Below, in pieces: positions 21,070 through 33,016 of a DNA stretch of 64,000 bases. Positions within the stretch are counted from its first letter, which is position 1, and each line of letters opens with the position of its first letter. The notes under the pieces are model-generated. The model ran no database searches, was not told the DNA's origin, and worked only from the letters and a program-made list of their open reading frames with translations. The position numbers and the translations under genes are program-made. The stretch is from positions 1 through 64,000 of the forward strand of contig NW_026570493.1 in assembly GCF_019649055.1 (NCBI RefSeq). The letters are read 5' to 3'. The stretch comes from Paramacrobiotus metropolitanus. Taxonomy: Eukaryota; Tardigrada; Eutardigrada; Parachela; Macrobiotidae.

Positions 21070-24000
21070 TCACGGCAGCGCTTTGTTGTTGACGGTGAGC
21101 GTCACACAGGCCGACACCGGGGAGGAGCGTGCCCCACGGGCCCCGACCGGATACCCCATACTCCGGCGATGCGCCGCGACGGTGTACACTTCCATGGAGG
21201 TAAGCTCCATTCCGTCGCGGCAGCACCCACCGCATACAAACAGTTTGTCCTTCAGAACGAACATACTGTGTCCATACCGCGGCACGGTCAGGCCGGGCAG
21301 GGGCTGCCACTGGGCGCCGGCCACGCCCAACTGCAGCCGCTCGCAACTGCTGAGGACGGTCGAGTCGCGTCCCACACCGCCCGTCACATACAGATAGCCG
21401 TTGTGGACTTTGGCGGCGAAACTGCAGCGCGCCTCTCGCATAGCCGGCAGCTCGCTCCACTGGTTTGTCCCGGCGTTGTATATGTCGCCCGTGGCCAGGA
21501 TGTTGCATTGACGGCCCTTGGCGGGATATCCGCCGCAGATGATGAAGTAATGATGCGGCCCCTCTTGCCAGACGTCGAAGCCCGCTTCCTTCCTGCCAAC
21601 CAATCAACTGATTGAAAAAAGCTACCGATTTAGCAACCGCGAAACGTATATATTGTACAAGCCAGATTTATAATGGGCTGCGTAAAGATACAGCAAAAAA
21701 TGTACTGTAGTCGCGCGATTTGTATGCACCACAGAGTCTGGTATACGGAAATCGTCGCATACTCTGCAGCATGCTCTACGTAACGTGTGCGTGTGTAGGT
21801 TAAAAAAATTCGCTGATTCTGAATCGGTAATCCGTTTGCGTTAAATAAAAAAGTTTGGGGGGTAAACTGAATTTGCTAATAACCTGACGAAGTCCACCGC
21901 CTTTATTATTTGTACCATATGTATTCTGATGCCTGTTGCCTGTTAAAAGAGAGTTTCCGTATAAAATGCAACCAAACGATTCTGTGCTCAACTGCTCATA
22001 CAAAATGCACTCACTGCTTCCCAAAAAAGCCCAAATATATGCTACAGCACCCACCTCATCTGCTTGGGGTTTTGGATATCGCGGTCGAATTGGCGCGTAA
22101 CGGGATCGAAGGCGTAGGAGGCCGTGTTCCGGGTGGCGCCGGTGTTCCAGCCGTACACGCGACCGTTGAGGCTGACCAGCGGTGAGGCGGCGCCCGTCAG
22201 CGGCTCCTCGCACAACTGCTCCAGCGACATCTTCGATGCATCAGTGCCCTCTATTGCCAACGCGTAGGTACGCAGCTGCGCACCATGCTCCACGCGGAAC
22301 CACACCCGATTGCCCACTACCGGGCCCATCTCTTTCATTGTGTTCCACGTCTGTAATTCAGCCGGTAGCGGAATAGCGAGCAGCTTGTTCTGGCGCATGT
22401 CGTACAGGCGCAGGCTGGCGGTGTGCCGGTCAGCGGAGAACAGGCAAGCCACCTCGGTGAAGATGCGCTCGCGTGGCGCGGCGGTGTAACGGACGGCGGC
22501 CGGCGGGAAGACGCAGGTTTCTAGTTCCAGCAGAGCATCGCGCAGCGGTCCGGCGGCGGTAAGGATGGCCACAGGCAGAACCTCAGGCAAAAGATCCCAG
22601 CGAATCTCCGGCATAACAGCCTTGAAGTTCTCCGACGTCCAGCGCGCCGGATAATCCACGTGGAACCAGTTCATCACTTTCTGGAACAAGTAGGCAAGAC
22701 AGTAAGTGACCTTAAAGGTGGCTGCCACGCTAAAGGCTTTTTAAACAGACGGCTAATGCGTTTAAGGCTTTATTCTAGTTCTAGTTATTATGTTTTTCTT
22801 AGGTACCATAAAGTTTTCTATGTTTTCTCAGGTTTTTAAGACATTTTACCTGGTAAACCTCCATTTCGTTGGACAGCGGGAGGAAATCCTGCCGAATGAC
22901 GGCCAGTAGTTCACTGAGCGACAGACGCGCGCCTATCAGGGTGGAGTCAGCCGGGACTCGGTTCTGGTTGACACTTTCCGACGCGCTGGCGCTGCTCGGC
23001 TTCGGCACGGTAGCTTGCGGCGTGGTAGTCTGGACCCTCTTGTTCACGACTGTTTTGTTCACGACTGTTTTCGGTGTATCTACGATGCAGAGAAACAAAT
23101 ACTGCCACTGCAGTGAATGCTACCCATTGAACGCATTGACAAGCGTTTTATATGTAATTGAATACTGGCGAATGTTCTAGAGAACCCGGCACATGATAGT
23201 AAGATCGTGCACATCTTTTGCAACTTCTTGCTTACGCATATTCTGCAACGTTTCTGCAACCAAATAATCTGGACGAATATCCTTAAACCTGAAACCGGGA
23301 ATACGCCCAATATGCGGCTAAGAATAGACAAGTAACTCATTTGCCTCGATTTTATGTACGCAGCATGGGATTTTAAAAACTGCCGGACACAGCATACGCC
23401 CATTACCAAAATCCGCTTCATAAGGCACAACTACTATTATTATCATTATTTTTATTACACTAGCCAACTTATTCACTGATGAAGATAGCTTTTCAGGATA
23501 ATGGAAAATTTTTGGGACATTTTGAAAATTTTATACTTTTCTTGGTTTGATTTTATGAGATAAAACTAACCCAGGACATACAATACGAAACCAACACGGC
23601 TTTTCAGTAATTATACAATTATTGTACGATAATTATAATACTATAATACATAATTATAAATGTAATACAATTATAAATATATTTATAAATATAACGACAA
23701 TTATAAATATAATACAATTATTTATTATTATAATTATTGTACGATACGATCTTGGTACAGTGGCATGTACCGGGGCACTTTCGTTAATCTCCAGAGTTTC
23801 CCTTTAGTAACTACTACGTCGAGACGCGGTGCTTACTTTCAGCAGCATTAAGGGTGGATGGCAGGGGAATCCTGAGAAATGCCGCGGCCTCCTGCAGCTG
23901 CCGGGCCGTACCCGCGCCATCGCGATTAGCGCGACCGGCGTCCAACGGCAAACGCGGATGGAGTGCGGCCTGCAGGACCAGATGCGCTGACCACGGATCG

Positions 24001-24278
24001 ATGTTGGCCGGCAGACGGAGGTGGCACTGGTTGTCCTGTCGGCGCCACGGCTGCCCCAACGCCTCCACCGCCGACCAGGGACTGTACACCGTAAACTGCC
24101 CCGTCACCACCGCTACTAACTGCTGCGACGACGACGACGACGACGCGCGTGGCTCACCGCCGCCACCGCTCACGCTGCGGTCACGGTCAGCATCCGGTTT
24201 GGTGCAGATAATCTTGATTGTACTGCTACCAGCGTCCTCCGCTTTGCGCTTCCCCACATTCTCGGGCTGATTCTCCAT
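21070..24278 (-). CDS. BTB-BACK-Kelch protein, four exons, 606 aa
   Basis: Exons on the minus strand are 24278-23837, 23079-22850, 22680-22055 and 21592-21070. Their lengths (442, 230, 626, 523) sum to 1,821, exactly 607 codons. All junctions are GT-AG and phase-consistent: phase 1 GTAAGC, phase 0 GTAAAA, phase 2 GTGGGT donors. Exon 1 begins with ATG and encodes a low-complexity start and a divergent BTB-like region. Exon 2 ends and exon 3 begins inside a BACK-type helical domain (LSELLAVIRQDFLPL then VMNWFHVDYPARW). Exons 3-4 encode Kelch repeats (YLYVTGGVG and LFVCGGCC double-Gly motifs). Such proteins usually recruit substrates to Cullin-3 E3 ligases. Length is typical of KLHL proteins. 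The weak BTB makes Cullin-3 binding uncertain. A second frame runs alongside exon 4 to 20969, but the TGA at 21070 is the simplest end. Confidence 0.85.
23600..23755. repeat. AT-rich repeat in intron 1 of the Kelch gene
   Basis: AATTATTGTACGATA occurs at both ends (about 23618 and 23738). Between them are many units of ATAATTATAAAT and close variants. It is simple AT-rich sequence and probably expanded by slippage. Confidence 0.75.
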
Positions 24279-25504
24279 GATCCGATCCGCTACATACAGT
24301 ACAAGAAGTGTTAGGGATGAATTTTAACACTTGGGTTTCAACCAGCGGAAGCATCCAGTATTTTTCTCCAAGTTTCGAAATCAATTTTAGAATTTTAAAT
24401 TTTAATATAACAATCAGGAAAAAAACCAGTCTGATAGGAACTTACCTACTGTATATCCTTTAGCAAACAACTGCAGGATCGCGCAAGCGCCAAATGTTCA
24501 TAGGGAACAGAAACCAGATAAAGCAGTCAAAAGCGGTATAAGATGGAACTGTACAATATGTGTACTTGGGCTCTTCTGAACTTAATATTGAATTTTAAAT
24601 GGACTAATTAAATCTGAAACGCCGACCTCCGCTAAAATAGCGAGAACGTACAGATTGTAGCAGAAATTTCGGCAAGTAATATGGCCAAACACACACAAAG
24701 AACCGCGGCAGCGCGCGGTGTCTGCAGAAAACACGCGTCTGGCAGTGCCAAATCGATAATCAGATGGGCGTGGTAGAGATAGTGGATTGGTGGATGTAGA
24801 AACCCGGCACCGGCACTGTAGGCAACGATCCTTTGTGAGTCAGCTTCTCCTTATCAACAAACCCGCGTCCATGCAGACAGGCAGGCACCGTGTCACCTCG
24901 CTCTCACGCTATCGACGCAGATCTAGTAGATAAAATACGCGCTTACAGATTAGCCCGATCAATCCTAGCTAAACTTCTTGAGAAAGATATCGCGAAATAA
25001 AATGCGAAAGCAGTTTTGCCTGAGATTGAAGAGACGGTTTTTTCGCGTAATCTGGCAGTTACTGTAATTAGCCAAATACAGCTTTTCGCAAGCATACACG
25101 GTAGACTGAAGTAGGAAACCGCACATTCAGACATGCATGACGCATGTAGTCGCGGACACCTTTAAAAAATGCGTTTTTCGAGATGCGTGTGCTACATTGT
25201 GCGTCTTCCAGGTCTTTGCATATATACTTATACGTTTGCTCTGACAGTGTGAATTGGTGCGACAGATAAGAATCAATTACTAAATGAGATGCAGTTCCAG
25301 CGCCGATACATGCGGCACTTTTGCCCCTTGATCCTGCCGAAATCACAAGCGCCACTTTGGACGGACGTGCGCAGAAACGGCTTCTTTCATTTCCACCAAC
25401 AGTAAAGAGCTGAAGCATAGCAGCCACTCGGAGTCTTATTAGTAAGTGAGCATTGCGATCCATCTCGGAATCAGTAATGGCCATGCGAGGAGCAGAAGAC
25501 TGGG
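24279..25504. other. Spacer between the two divergent Kelch loci
   Basis: Probably holds the promoter of the four-exon Kelch gene (transcribed leftwards from 24278). A 138-codon minus-strand frame at 25068-25484 overlaps the start of the Kelch relic and has no recognisable domain. Nothing else is supported. Confidence 0.4.
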
Positions 25505-26533
25505 ACGATCGATCCGCTGATTAACATCAACGGTCGCCTCTACGGTTGGGCTACCGACACCACGCAAAACTCCGCCTCCTACATGTTCGATCCCGACACG
25601 CACCAATTCCACCATAATATCCGCCATCCCAACCTCATCAGGTTGGTCATTTCTCTCGCTAACGTATACTTCGCTTTTTCTCATATTTTGGTCACTTTAA
25701 TTATACAGTTTCATATTCCGGTCACCAGGTAACAAAACAAGACAAAATTCACAGAAATGGTAGGTTTTCATAGAAACGACCTCTCCCATTTAATTGGCAA
25801 AGTAAAAAGCAAGTTGTGCGATCAGCAGAAATTTATGTAGTGCGAAACGTGTGCGGTCGTACCAGTGACCGGAATATGACACCATTCACTGAAAGTGACC
25901 GGAACATGGAGAAATAGCGGAGTACAACTCATTGCTCTATAAAATACAACCCATTCGCAAAAGTAATTGCTTGGGTTGTTCGTTGACAGAAAAGAAGCTG
26001 CATTCGACGTGTGGAACCATCAGTACTTCATCATCCTGGGTGGATATTCGGCTGAGGGTCCTGACCGCAGCATCCTGGCCAGCGGCGAGATGTACGACGC
26101 GGTGAATAACCAGTGGAGCGAGTAGCCGGCGATGTTGCAGCCGCGCTGCAGCTTTGCAGCCAAAGCCTTTAACGGCTACTTGTACGTCACGGGTGGTGTC
26201 GGACCGGGATCGGCCGTCCTCAGCAAATGCGAGCGGCTGCAGCTGGGCGTGGCCGGCTCCCAGTGGGAGCCGGTGAATGACTTGATCTTTCCCCGTTACG
26301 GGCACTGTATGTTCGGCCTGTATGGTAAGCTGTACGTGTGCGGTGGGTGCAGTTGTGGCGGGGAGCTGCGGTTGCTCATGGAATGTTACGATGGCGGGCT
26401 GAATTGGCCTTACTGGAAGAGCGTGTACGCGACGGAGGTGCCCGAAGGCTCGCGTTCACTGGTGTCCGCCTGTCTGACGCATCAAACACAAAGTACTGCG
26501 CTGATGGTGACAAGAAACCCTTTGCTGTACTAG
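25505..26533 (+). pseudogene. Truncated Kelch paralogue, opposite orientation
   Basis: The plus strand encodes the end of exon 3 (NGRLYGWATDTTQNSASYMF) and then, after a gap with splice-like borders, exon 4 (from about 26000). Exon 4 shares KEAAFDVW, NGYLYVTGGVG and CERLQLGVAG with the intact gene at 21.1-24.3 kb. An in-frame TAG at 26123-26125 interrupts it where the intact gene has a Leu codon (SELPAM). BTB, BACK and the first Kelch repeats are absent upstream. It is therefore a 5'-truncated inverted duplicate that has lost function. Confidence 0.8.
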
Positions 26534-27658
26534 TGGTGTTGCCTGTCTTCGATGATCGAGAGATTTCTCGTGCTAAGTATGACTGTTTCTCGTACGAGTA
26601 AAGTGAACGTTGAGCGATATTACTAATATGTGGCGGAATGGGAATACTGCTGTTAATTGTGCGTACTGCAATCTGGCGACTGGCATGATGTTTCTTATGT
26701 TGATCTGATCATGAGTTGACCAGTACGTTGCACATCTTACGATTAATCGCATCGTTAATAAAACGAAGTTCATTGAAACGAACTCTCGTAATAGATTGTG
26801 CGTTGTACAAAATCTTCAGTAATAACTCTATACGTTGTGTATTCCTGTCAAAATTAATCGACCGAGGCGAAGTAAAGGTCTTCTAAAGTATATATATATT
26901 GAGCATATATGTATATATACGAGCATAGAAAAGCTCACTTATTTGACCTTTTTTTGTGGACGACGTCAACGACGTCACCGACAAAAGTCCCGCTTCCATG
27001 AGCACAGGTGACTCTCACTTGGCTCACTTGAAAAAAGTTGTAATTCGCATAATGAGTCCTTCTATCGTTCGGATTACATTTTCATATATGTGCATTGAGT
27101 ACATTCTAACCACACAGGTTAATCTTGCGTCCCATTCAGACAAGAATTAGTAATACGGTGCGATCAGCATGAATTCTCGCACCAGTTTAATCGATTTACC
27201 GTCGGTAACGTCAAAAAACAGTGCGACTTCTGGAACACTGTCTAGATGTTTTGTTTTGTTGTTTTACACGGCCGATAGTTTGTTTTTCATACCTTGACAG
27301 TCGCTTTGCTTGTTTGCTTACGCACGAACGTAACCTTGAACGAAAACATTCTTTCAAGATTGTGCAAATGCTAAATATTTGATTCTATAAAGAAGCGTTT
27401 GCTTTTCCGTTGTCTTGGTGGTTAGGATTTTCTGCATAATGTTCTTTATTTTCATTGGGCAGAATATGTGAATATTGTGGGATGCGTATCCAGTTCTTAC
27501 GATTAATATAAGCAACTAACCTGCGTTGTTGCTCATGATTTATTGCAGTTAGGTAATTACAGTGAATTTTTTTATCCCAGTTGTAAATAGTCAGAAACGT
27601 TGACCAATGACCATTATTCACTGTCCTAGTATTTCTCACATGCAGAAGTTTCAAATTC
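26534..27658. other. Intergenic, no supported gene
   Basis: Short frames only. A (TA)n-like stretch lies near 26890-26920. A frame on the minus strand at 27385-27720 overlaps the end of the next gene and could be a frameshifted extension of it, but carries no clear domain. Confidence 0.4.
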
Positions 27659-28297
27659 TTAACGCCTTCCGAAAGAAACGCCATCTCGCAAGGGAAGTTG
27701 ACGGAAGATATTGCAGTCATAATCTGAGACCTTTAATTTGTTTTTACATAAGTCCGTCAAATCACACGAAAGTCGCTCCTCTCCAAATCCACAGCATGCG
27801 CAATTGTTGCCCAAATCTGGTTCACACGCCGTAGAATACTGTTCGGAGCCCGGGTCGTCACTGCAGCGGCGCTGCGGTGGAGGTCGCGGAGCCTCTGCTT
27901 GTCTCTTCGTTTTGGCGACGTACTGATGCGACTCATTTCCTAGTTCCGTGCACTGGTCCTGTTCCTCCTGGGTATCACAGCAGTTGCAGCTCGAGCCAGA
28001 AACCAGGTCGCATCCGTTTGGAAGCCGCGGATCGCACAAGCCAGATCCTGTCAAGAACCATCGAAATATCACTCACAAATTCGACCAGAATTTTCTATAT
28101 TGTGGAAGCTGAATTTGAGCATTCGGCCTTTTGAACATTTTTAGTTTTACCCTAATTAAGATCCTTAAATTTTAAACACTGAAAACATAAAAATCGATGG
28201 CGACGTTTACGATCTACTTGCCAGTTGGTGTAGCCGCTGAAAAGGTCAGCAGCATGAAAAATCCAAACATACCCGTGATCGTTAAACCTGCAGCCAT
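27659..28297 (-). CDS. Secreted two-repeat cysteine-rich protein, 154 aa
   Basis: Exon 1 (28297-28222) starts with ATG and encodes a textbook signal peptide (MAAGLTITGMFGFFMLLTFS) followed by AATPT. Exon 2 (28047-27659) begins after a pyrimidine-rich CAG-type acceptor and joins in phase 1. The 5' splice site reads G|GCAAGT, the consensus of GC-AG introns; no GT donor keeps the frame. The mature protein has two units of pattern C-x(7-12)-C-x7-C-x-C-C-x(7-8)-C, separated by a basic, Pro-rich linker. The linked CxCC suggests a disulfide-stabilised module. The family is unknown to me. A secreted defence, matrix or cuticle role is possible but not shown. Confidence 0.6.
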
Positions 28298-30093
28298 TCC
28301 GATTGGCAGAACAGTAGCACAAGTCACAATTAACAGACAGTTTTACTCGGAGCGCTCGCTACAATACTTTGGATCACAAAAACAAGTTGAGCTGCATCGA
28401 GAAGTTGAGAACTAAGCTGCATAATTGCCTCGCTTATATTGGCAGTGAAGTCTGCAAAGCACAGCAGTCTTTCTCTGTCCGCCAACCGCTGATACCGGTA
28501 ACGCTGACTGCGCTTCTGCCGAACTCGTTCACTGCAGCCGAACATGTTTTTGGGAAAACTTTCTCTCAAGTGGCCAGACGTGGCTGCGTTGCCTGTAAGT
28601 TAAGTTTAGGGCAATGAAGGAAACTGTAGTCCGATGGAATAAAAAAAATGTTGACAGCCGTCAATGCCGGTAATGTTGACCATGCTTCTGTCGCACTGCA
28701 TCCAAACACGTTTGTGGAAAAATTCTCAAGTGGCCTCACTGTGTGTAATATTACTGGAATAGAGGTTATTGGTGCTTTAGCCCGATCGAATGCGCTATAT
28801 GATGTCAGGTGAATTTATTTCAACTGCGCATTTATGCAAATACGCATTCGCGAAACTATGTACTAATAAATTGCAATACTTACGCTGAAACACATTTATT
28901 TTAGTTTATCTGCACAAAGTTGTTTAACGATGCTTGTCGTATCGGGCCTTCTTCCGAAGCCGGCAGACGTGCTTAAAGCTGCAAAAAATACCGGGACAAG
29001 ATTCATGCTACATTACCGACAACAATATTAATAATAATATTAAATTTAAAATTAAAACTTTAAAAAAAATTTACAATAAAAAATAATAGTGACAAAATCA
29101 TTTCGCCTACGGACATAAATGACTTTGTCATCACCAGTCGTATCGACGATGAAGCTGTCGATCACGACTGCTTCAAATACGGCGGAGGGCAGGAGGCTAC
29201 TGAATGAAGTTGGGGGAGACTTATACCATACCATAGAAGAGGCTTCAATTTCGGAGGAGGCCTTAGATTTGAAAAATACGGTAATTCGGGACGTTGAGGG
29301 ATTTCGGAACTTAATTTCACTGATAAAGCAGTCGCGGCATCCGTTGTTAATAAGCGAAGTCCGAAGAAACCGAATTTACCGGCATGATTTGTGAAGTCGC
29401 TGCTGCGCCGGGTTTCTTTAATGGCTACGCCTCATGGTAAGGTCATAAGTTAAATCAATTTTGGCTCATCGTTTTCAGTTTAAAGCAATTGTCAGGTATG
29501 AGCTTACAATTCCTATTTGAAAACATTATCCGTTCTGAACGGCTTTAATTTGTCCAGGAAGTGGGTTACGGAAGTTGGGTAAGTTATTTTGAGTGGCTAG
29601 TGAGGTATTTGGTATTAAATTCATGTCATCAACAACTGAGGAGATGTTTCAACATGCTTGACGATTTGGCATTAAGCATTGTTTACATGCCAGACCAGAT
29701 AGCAGCATGTTTGATGTTCAGGGTTAAAACAGGGTACAGGATGTACAGGGTCTTTTTCTCCTGTAGCTGGCCCGTTGACAGTGTTACCTTGGATGGCGTT
29801 CGGCTTTTCCCTGCTGCTGATGGGATACATATTCGCACGCCGCACGGGTTGTCGGCCGTCAGGATGACCTTTCCACACTTGCCACGGTCTGTAGAAAATT
29901 GGATTACTGTGCAGATAGGCCAGGTAGCAGACGCCCACGTGCAGACAGGGCACCGGCACGGCTGACTGCTGCGATGGACTATCAACAACCCAGCTGTCAT
30001 TTATGTACGTTAGCTCACGTGGCCGGAAATTCCAGACTTTTGTTTGCTGGTCTTAAATGTATGCAAATGAAATAAGCCTCCAATTTTACCAGA
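28298..30093. other. Intergenic, no confident gene
   Basis: Frames at 29119-29394 (+) and around 29665-30000 (both strands) are open for 90-130 codons but overlap each other on opposite strands and lack domains. Part of the 29.7-30.0 kb minus-strand frame ends with TLYILYP, faintly like the BTB gene exon 2 (LILYP), too weak to call. Confidence 0.35.
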
Positions 30094-30097
30094 GATG

Positions 30098-30459
30098 TGA
30101 CGGAGAGATCAGTACGATAGGAATAATTACCGTAATAATCTATCCTACCGACCTACTCAACGACAGAGTATGAGCTGATAATCTCAATGTGGCATAGCTA
30201 AGTCTACGAATCTACGCGAAGCGAGAACTGCATCTCCGACGATAATTTAATTAGAAACTCCGAAACTGCCAAAACCCGTAGTGAGAGAACTCGTGATTAA
30301 AGTACTGCCACTCAGGGACTTGTATAGACACGGCGCATCCGTGTAGAAACAACCAAAAGTAAATCCGAACACAAAAGAGAAAGATCGAGAAAGTACAGCG
30401 AATAATAGAAAGTACGAGTAAAGCCGTCACTTTACGTACTGTACTGCTATATTCCGTCA
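30098..30459 (-). repeat. 3' LTR of the gag-only element
   Basis: 362 bases with 7-bp inverted ends TGACGGA/TCCGTCA. Base-for-base match with the copy at 33945-34306. The target duplication GATG lies immediately to the left. Confidence 0.95.
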
Positions 30460-30973
30460 CCCCCGCAAACGGCTATTGGGGAACCCAACACAAAAAGAAA
30501 CGAAAAGAACAGCAAAAAACAGGAATGGAAAACTAAATAAAAATGAGTTCTCACGCTCTCGACTGGGCAATGGCGGGCATTCCATCCACCGTCCAAGAAC
30601 GAATGACTGATCCTCCTCCAGGGGTGACTGAATGAGATGGAAAGTGAGGAGAGGATCCTTGACGGGATGGAGAACTGAGCATAGGCAGGAAGACTGAGTA
30701 AGATGGCGGGACGGCAGTCGGAGTACACACAAACAGGAAAAACGTCGGAGTAAAATAAACTTCAATTTTTTTAAGTGGCAAAATCAAATTAAATTAAGGA
30801 AAATCGCCGATGAAAATTTAGCAAAAACATCCGCGATGGAAAAATGAAAATAAAATGAAACACCACTTTTGGAAAATGTGTAACACAATCAAACGCAAGC
30901 AGTCAGCATAGCAGCTCTGGGCGGTCACCAATGCGACTCTGTCAGTAAACGTACAATCACCGTATGACGGCAT

Positions 30974-31492
30974 TTAAAAAGGATATCTTCGGGAATAAAA
31001 TCCCAAGAAATTCACAGGTGCATTTGGAAGTTTGTCCAAATCACTGGACCTGTCTTCAAACACCATTTTCAGTTCTTGATCATCAACAATTATCGCGTTC
31101 TTTAGATCTGCTTTGGTCCGATTCATAAATTCAGGTTTTTTACAGTCATCTGCGTCGATGCGTCGACCAGTCCCATTATACGCGTACTGAACACATTTCG
31201 TAGTGCACGGGCTTTTTCCCTGCGACTGCGTAAGACACATTTCAACTTTTTCGATCTGCAAATTACTGCACAGTTTAGCTACGCACTCAATATCACGCAT
31301 TTTAGCACAATCTGACACATTTTCAACATTTCCAGTTACTTCAGCGTTATCACATTTCTTCAAAACATTTTCAATAGTTTTCTCCATATTATGCCAATAA
31401 TACCGAGTGGTCAGATACTGTTGAACTGACACTCCACGCGGTATTAATTCGTTTTTCGCACATCTTTTTCGCACTGAATCAATCATTTTCAT
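30974..31492 (-). pseudogene. Remnant ORF after gag, possible integrase fragment
   Basis: A 172-codon frame lies in the same frame as gag but beyond stop codons. Its start (YLTTRYYWHNMEKTIENVLKKC) resembles the end of an integrase HHCC zinc module, but the final Cys and first His are missing. The rest is Cys-rich and unrecognised. I interpret it as what remains of pol after a large deletion, with low certainty. Confidence 0.35.
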
Positions 31493-31540
31493 TGTGCAAA
31501 TTTTTCAGGCGCATAGTGAGTGCTAACTTTCCAGTATACT

Positions 31541-33016
31541 TCAGTTCCGCTTACCCGCAAACTTGACTGGCCACAGTCGTTTGCAACGCATCAGGCGGTA
31601 GCTTATTGGGCACTGATCGCCCCGCAAACTTGAGTGCTGCCGCATTTCAGTTTCCACATTTTCATTCACTTTTGCTTCACATTGTACAGTACGTATTTCC
31701 AGTGAATGTGCTTCCAGTCGTTTCATATTGTAACGCTTAAGCACTTCAATCGGCGGTTCCTTTGAAACGTCTTTCCATTTACCGTTAAATGTACAGTACT
31801 TAGCCGGATGCAACTCGTGACATTTAAAACAGATCGGCTGACCGCTATCGGTTCGCCATTTGTTAACGTCGATTTCGACATTTCCGATCATGTACGGCTT
31901 ATTACCGTTATTATTGTAGATTTCATAATTTTCATCGTATTCACAGTCGTCATCATTCAAATTACCATTTTCACACTCACTGTACACATATTCACAGTCA
32001 TCTTCATACTCACAACAGTCATCATTTTCGTACATTTCTCGTTGCACTTTCAGTGCGTACAGCGTTTTCAGCTGTGCCATAACGTCTTCAACAGTCTTAG
32101 GTTTTGATATGACCAGCTTGCCATACCACTCCATTCGGGTTTTCTTCAGTCCCTGAACGAGAACTGAAACTCTTTCTTCTTCTTTCGTATCAAGTGTATT
32201 AAACCAATTCAGGAAACCATCAACATACGAATTTACCGTGTCTTCCTCTTTGAAGACACGTGCGTACATGGCTTGCCGTATTTCGGCCGGGTCACTCTCC
32301 GAAGAGAAGTGATTAATCAATGCTGCTTTCCAGTAAATCCAGTCTTTATCTGGATTTAATTTTTTATTTTCCGCGTACCACAAGTACGCATCACCTTTCA
32401 GTGCGTACGACAACCCTTTTTTAATCAACTGTTTTTCAGTCCACTCATTCAAATCTTTACACCTTTCGCAATCAAGAATGAAGCGTTCAACTTTACCGCT
32501 TCCTTGTGTACCTTCATATATCTGCGGGTACTGAATTTTTTCAGACGCTTTAGGCATTCGCTGCATTTCATCCATTTTCAACATCAGCGCTAATTGGCGC
32601 TTCATCAATTCATCGGCTCGGGTTTTTTCTTCGCAACACTCATTTTCAATTCGTCCAGCTTTATTACGCAGTTTAACCAGTTCAGCAGTTAAAGCACTGT
32701 TTTCAATGGCCATATCTGTATTGCGGCCGCTTAATGCATGGCATATACGGTTAGCGTTGCTGTACTTCCTCTGAAGTGCAAGTGCGGCATACAGAGATGC
32801 CCAAGCAATTTCTTTCAGTTCATTCACGTTCATTTCTTCATCAATTCTGCCTCCCCAATTTTCAACTGCATTCTCAAATCTTCCCTGGTCAAGCGAGAAG
32901 TCAATTAGTTCGGACTGCAGCGGGTGCATGTCGTACCACAATTCTTCATCTTCTGCCATGCCGCCAAACTGTACGGCATTTGCGCCTTCCATTCTTTTGA
33001 ATTTGTCAGTGTCCAT
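31541..33016 (-). CDS. gag: Gag of the non-autonomous LTR element, 491 aa
   Basis: Starts at ATG 33016 (MDTDKFKRMEG) and is uninterrupted. An N-terminal helical region is followed by a capsid-like retrotransposon Gag domain (around residues 150-330, with FILDCERCKDLNEW and YLWYAENKK). A Cys/Asp/Glu/Tyr-rich acidic stretch follows, then a zinc-knuckle variant CFKCHELHPAKYC (CX2CX3HX4C, one residue shorter than the usual spacing). An intact Gag with no polymerase fits a parasite that supplies particles or is packaged in trans. No frameshift is present, in contrast to the large element at 5.8-19.3 kb. Confidence 0.88.
   Translation of the reverse strand: MDTDKFKRMEGANAVQFGGMAEDEELWYDMHPLQSELIDFSLDQGRFENAVENWGGRIDEEMNVNELKEIAWASLYAALALQRKYSNANRICHALSGRNTDMAIENSALTAELVKLRNKAGRIENECCEEKTRADELMKRQLALMLKMDEMQRMPKASEKIQYPQIYEGTQGSGKVERFILDCERCKDLNEWTEKQLIKKGLSYALKGDAYLWYAENKKLNPDKDWIYWKAALINHFSSESDPAEIRQAMYARVFKEEDTVNSYVDGFLNWFNTLDTKEEERVSVLVQGLKKTRMEWYGKLVISKPKTVEDVMAQLKTLYALKVQREMYENDDCCEYEDDCEYVYSECENGNLNDDDCEYDENYEIYNNNGNKPYMIGNVEIDVNKWRTDSGQPICFKCHELHPAKYCTFNGKWKDVSKEPPIEVLKRYNMKRLEAHSLEIRTVQCEAKVNENVETEMRQHSSLRGDQCPISYRLMRCKRLWPVKFAGKRN

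Noticed and set aside
27385-27720. 111-codon minus-strand ORF that might be a leucine-rich repeat or lectin exon
   Set aside because: Only a vague leucine pattern (VKNLKLLHV); it overlaps the Cys-rich gene in another frame and has no conserved motif.
29561-30000. Frames of 95-134 codons on both strands
   Set aside because: They overlap each other on opposite strands, have no start context or domain, and the only resemblance (an LYILYP motif) is too short.
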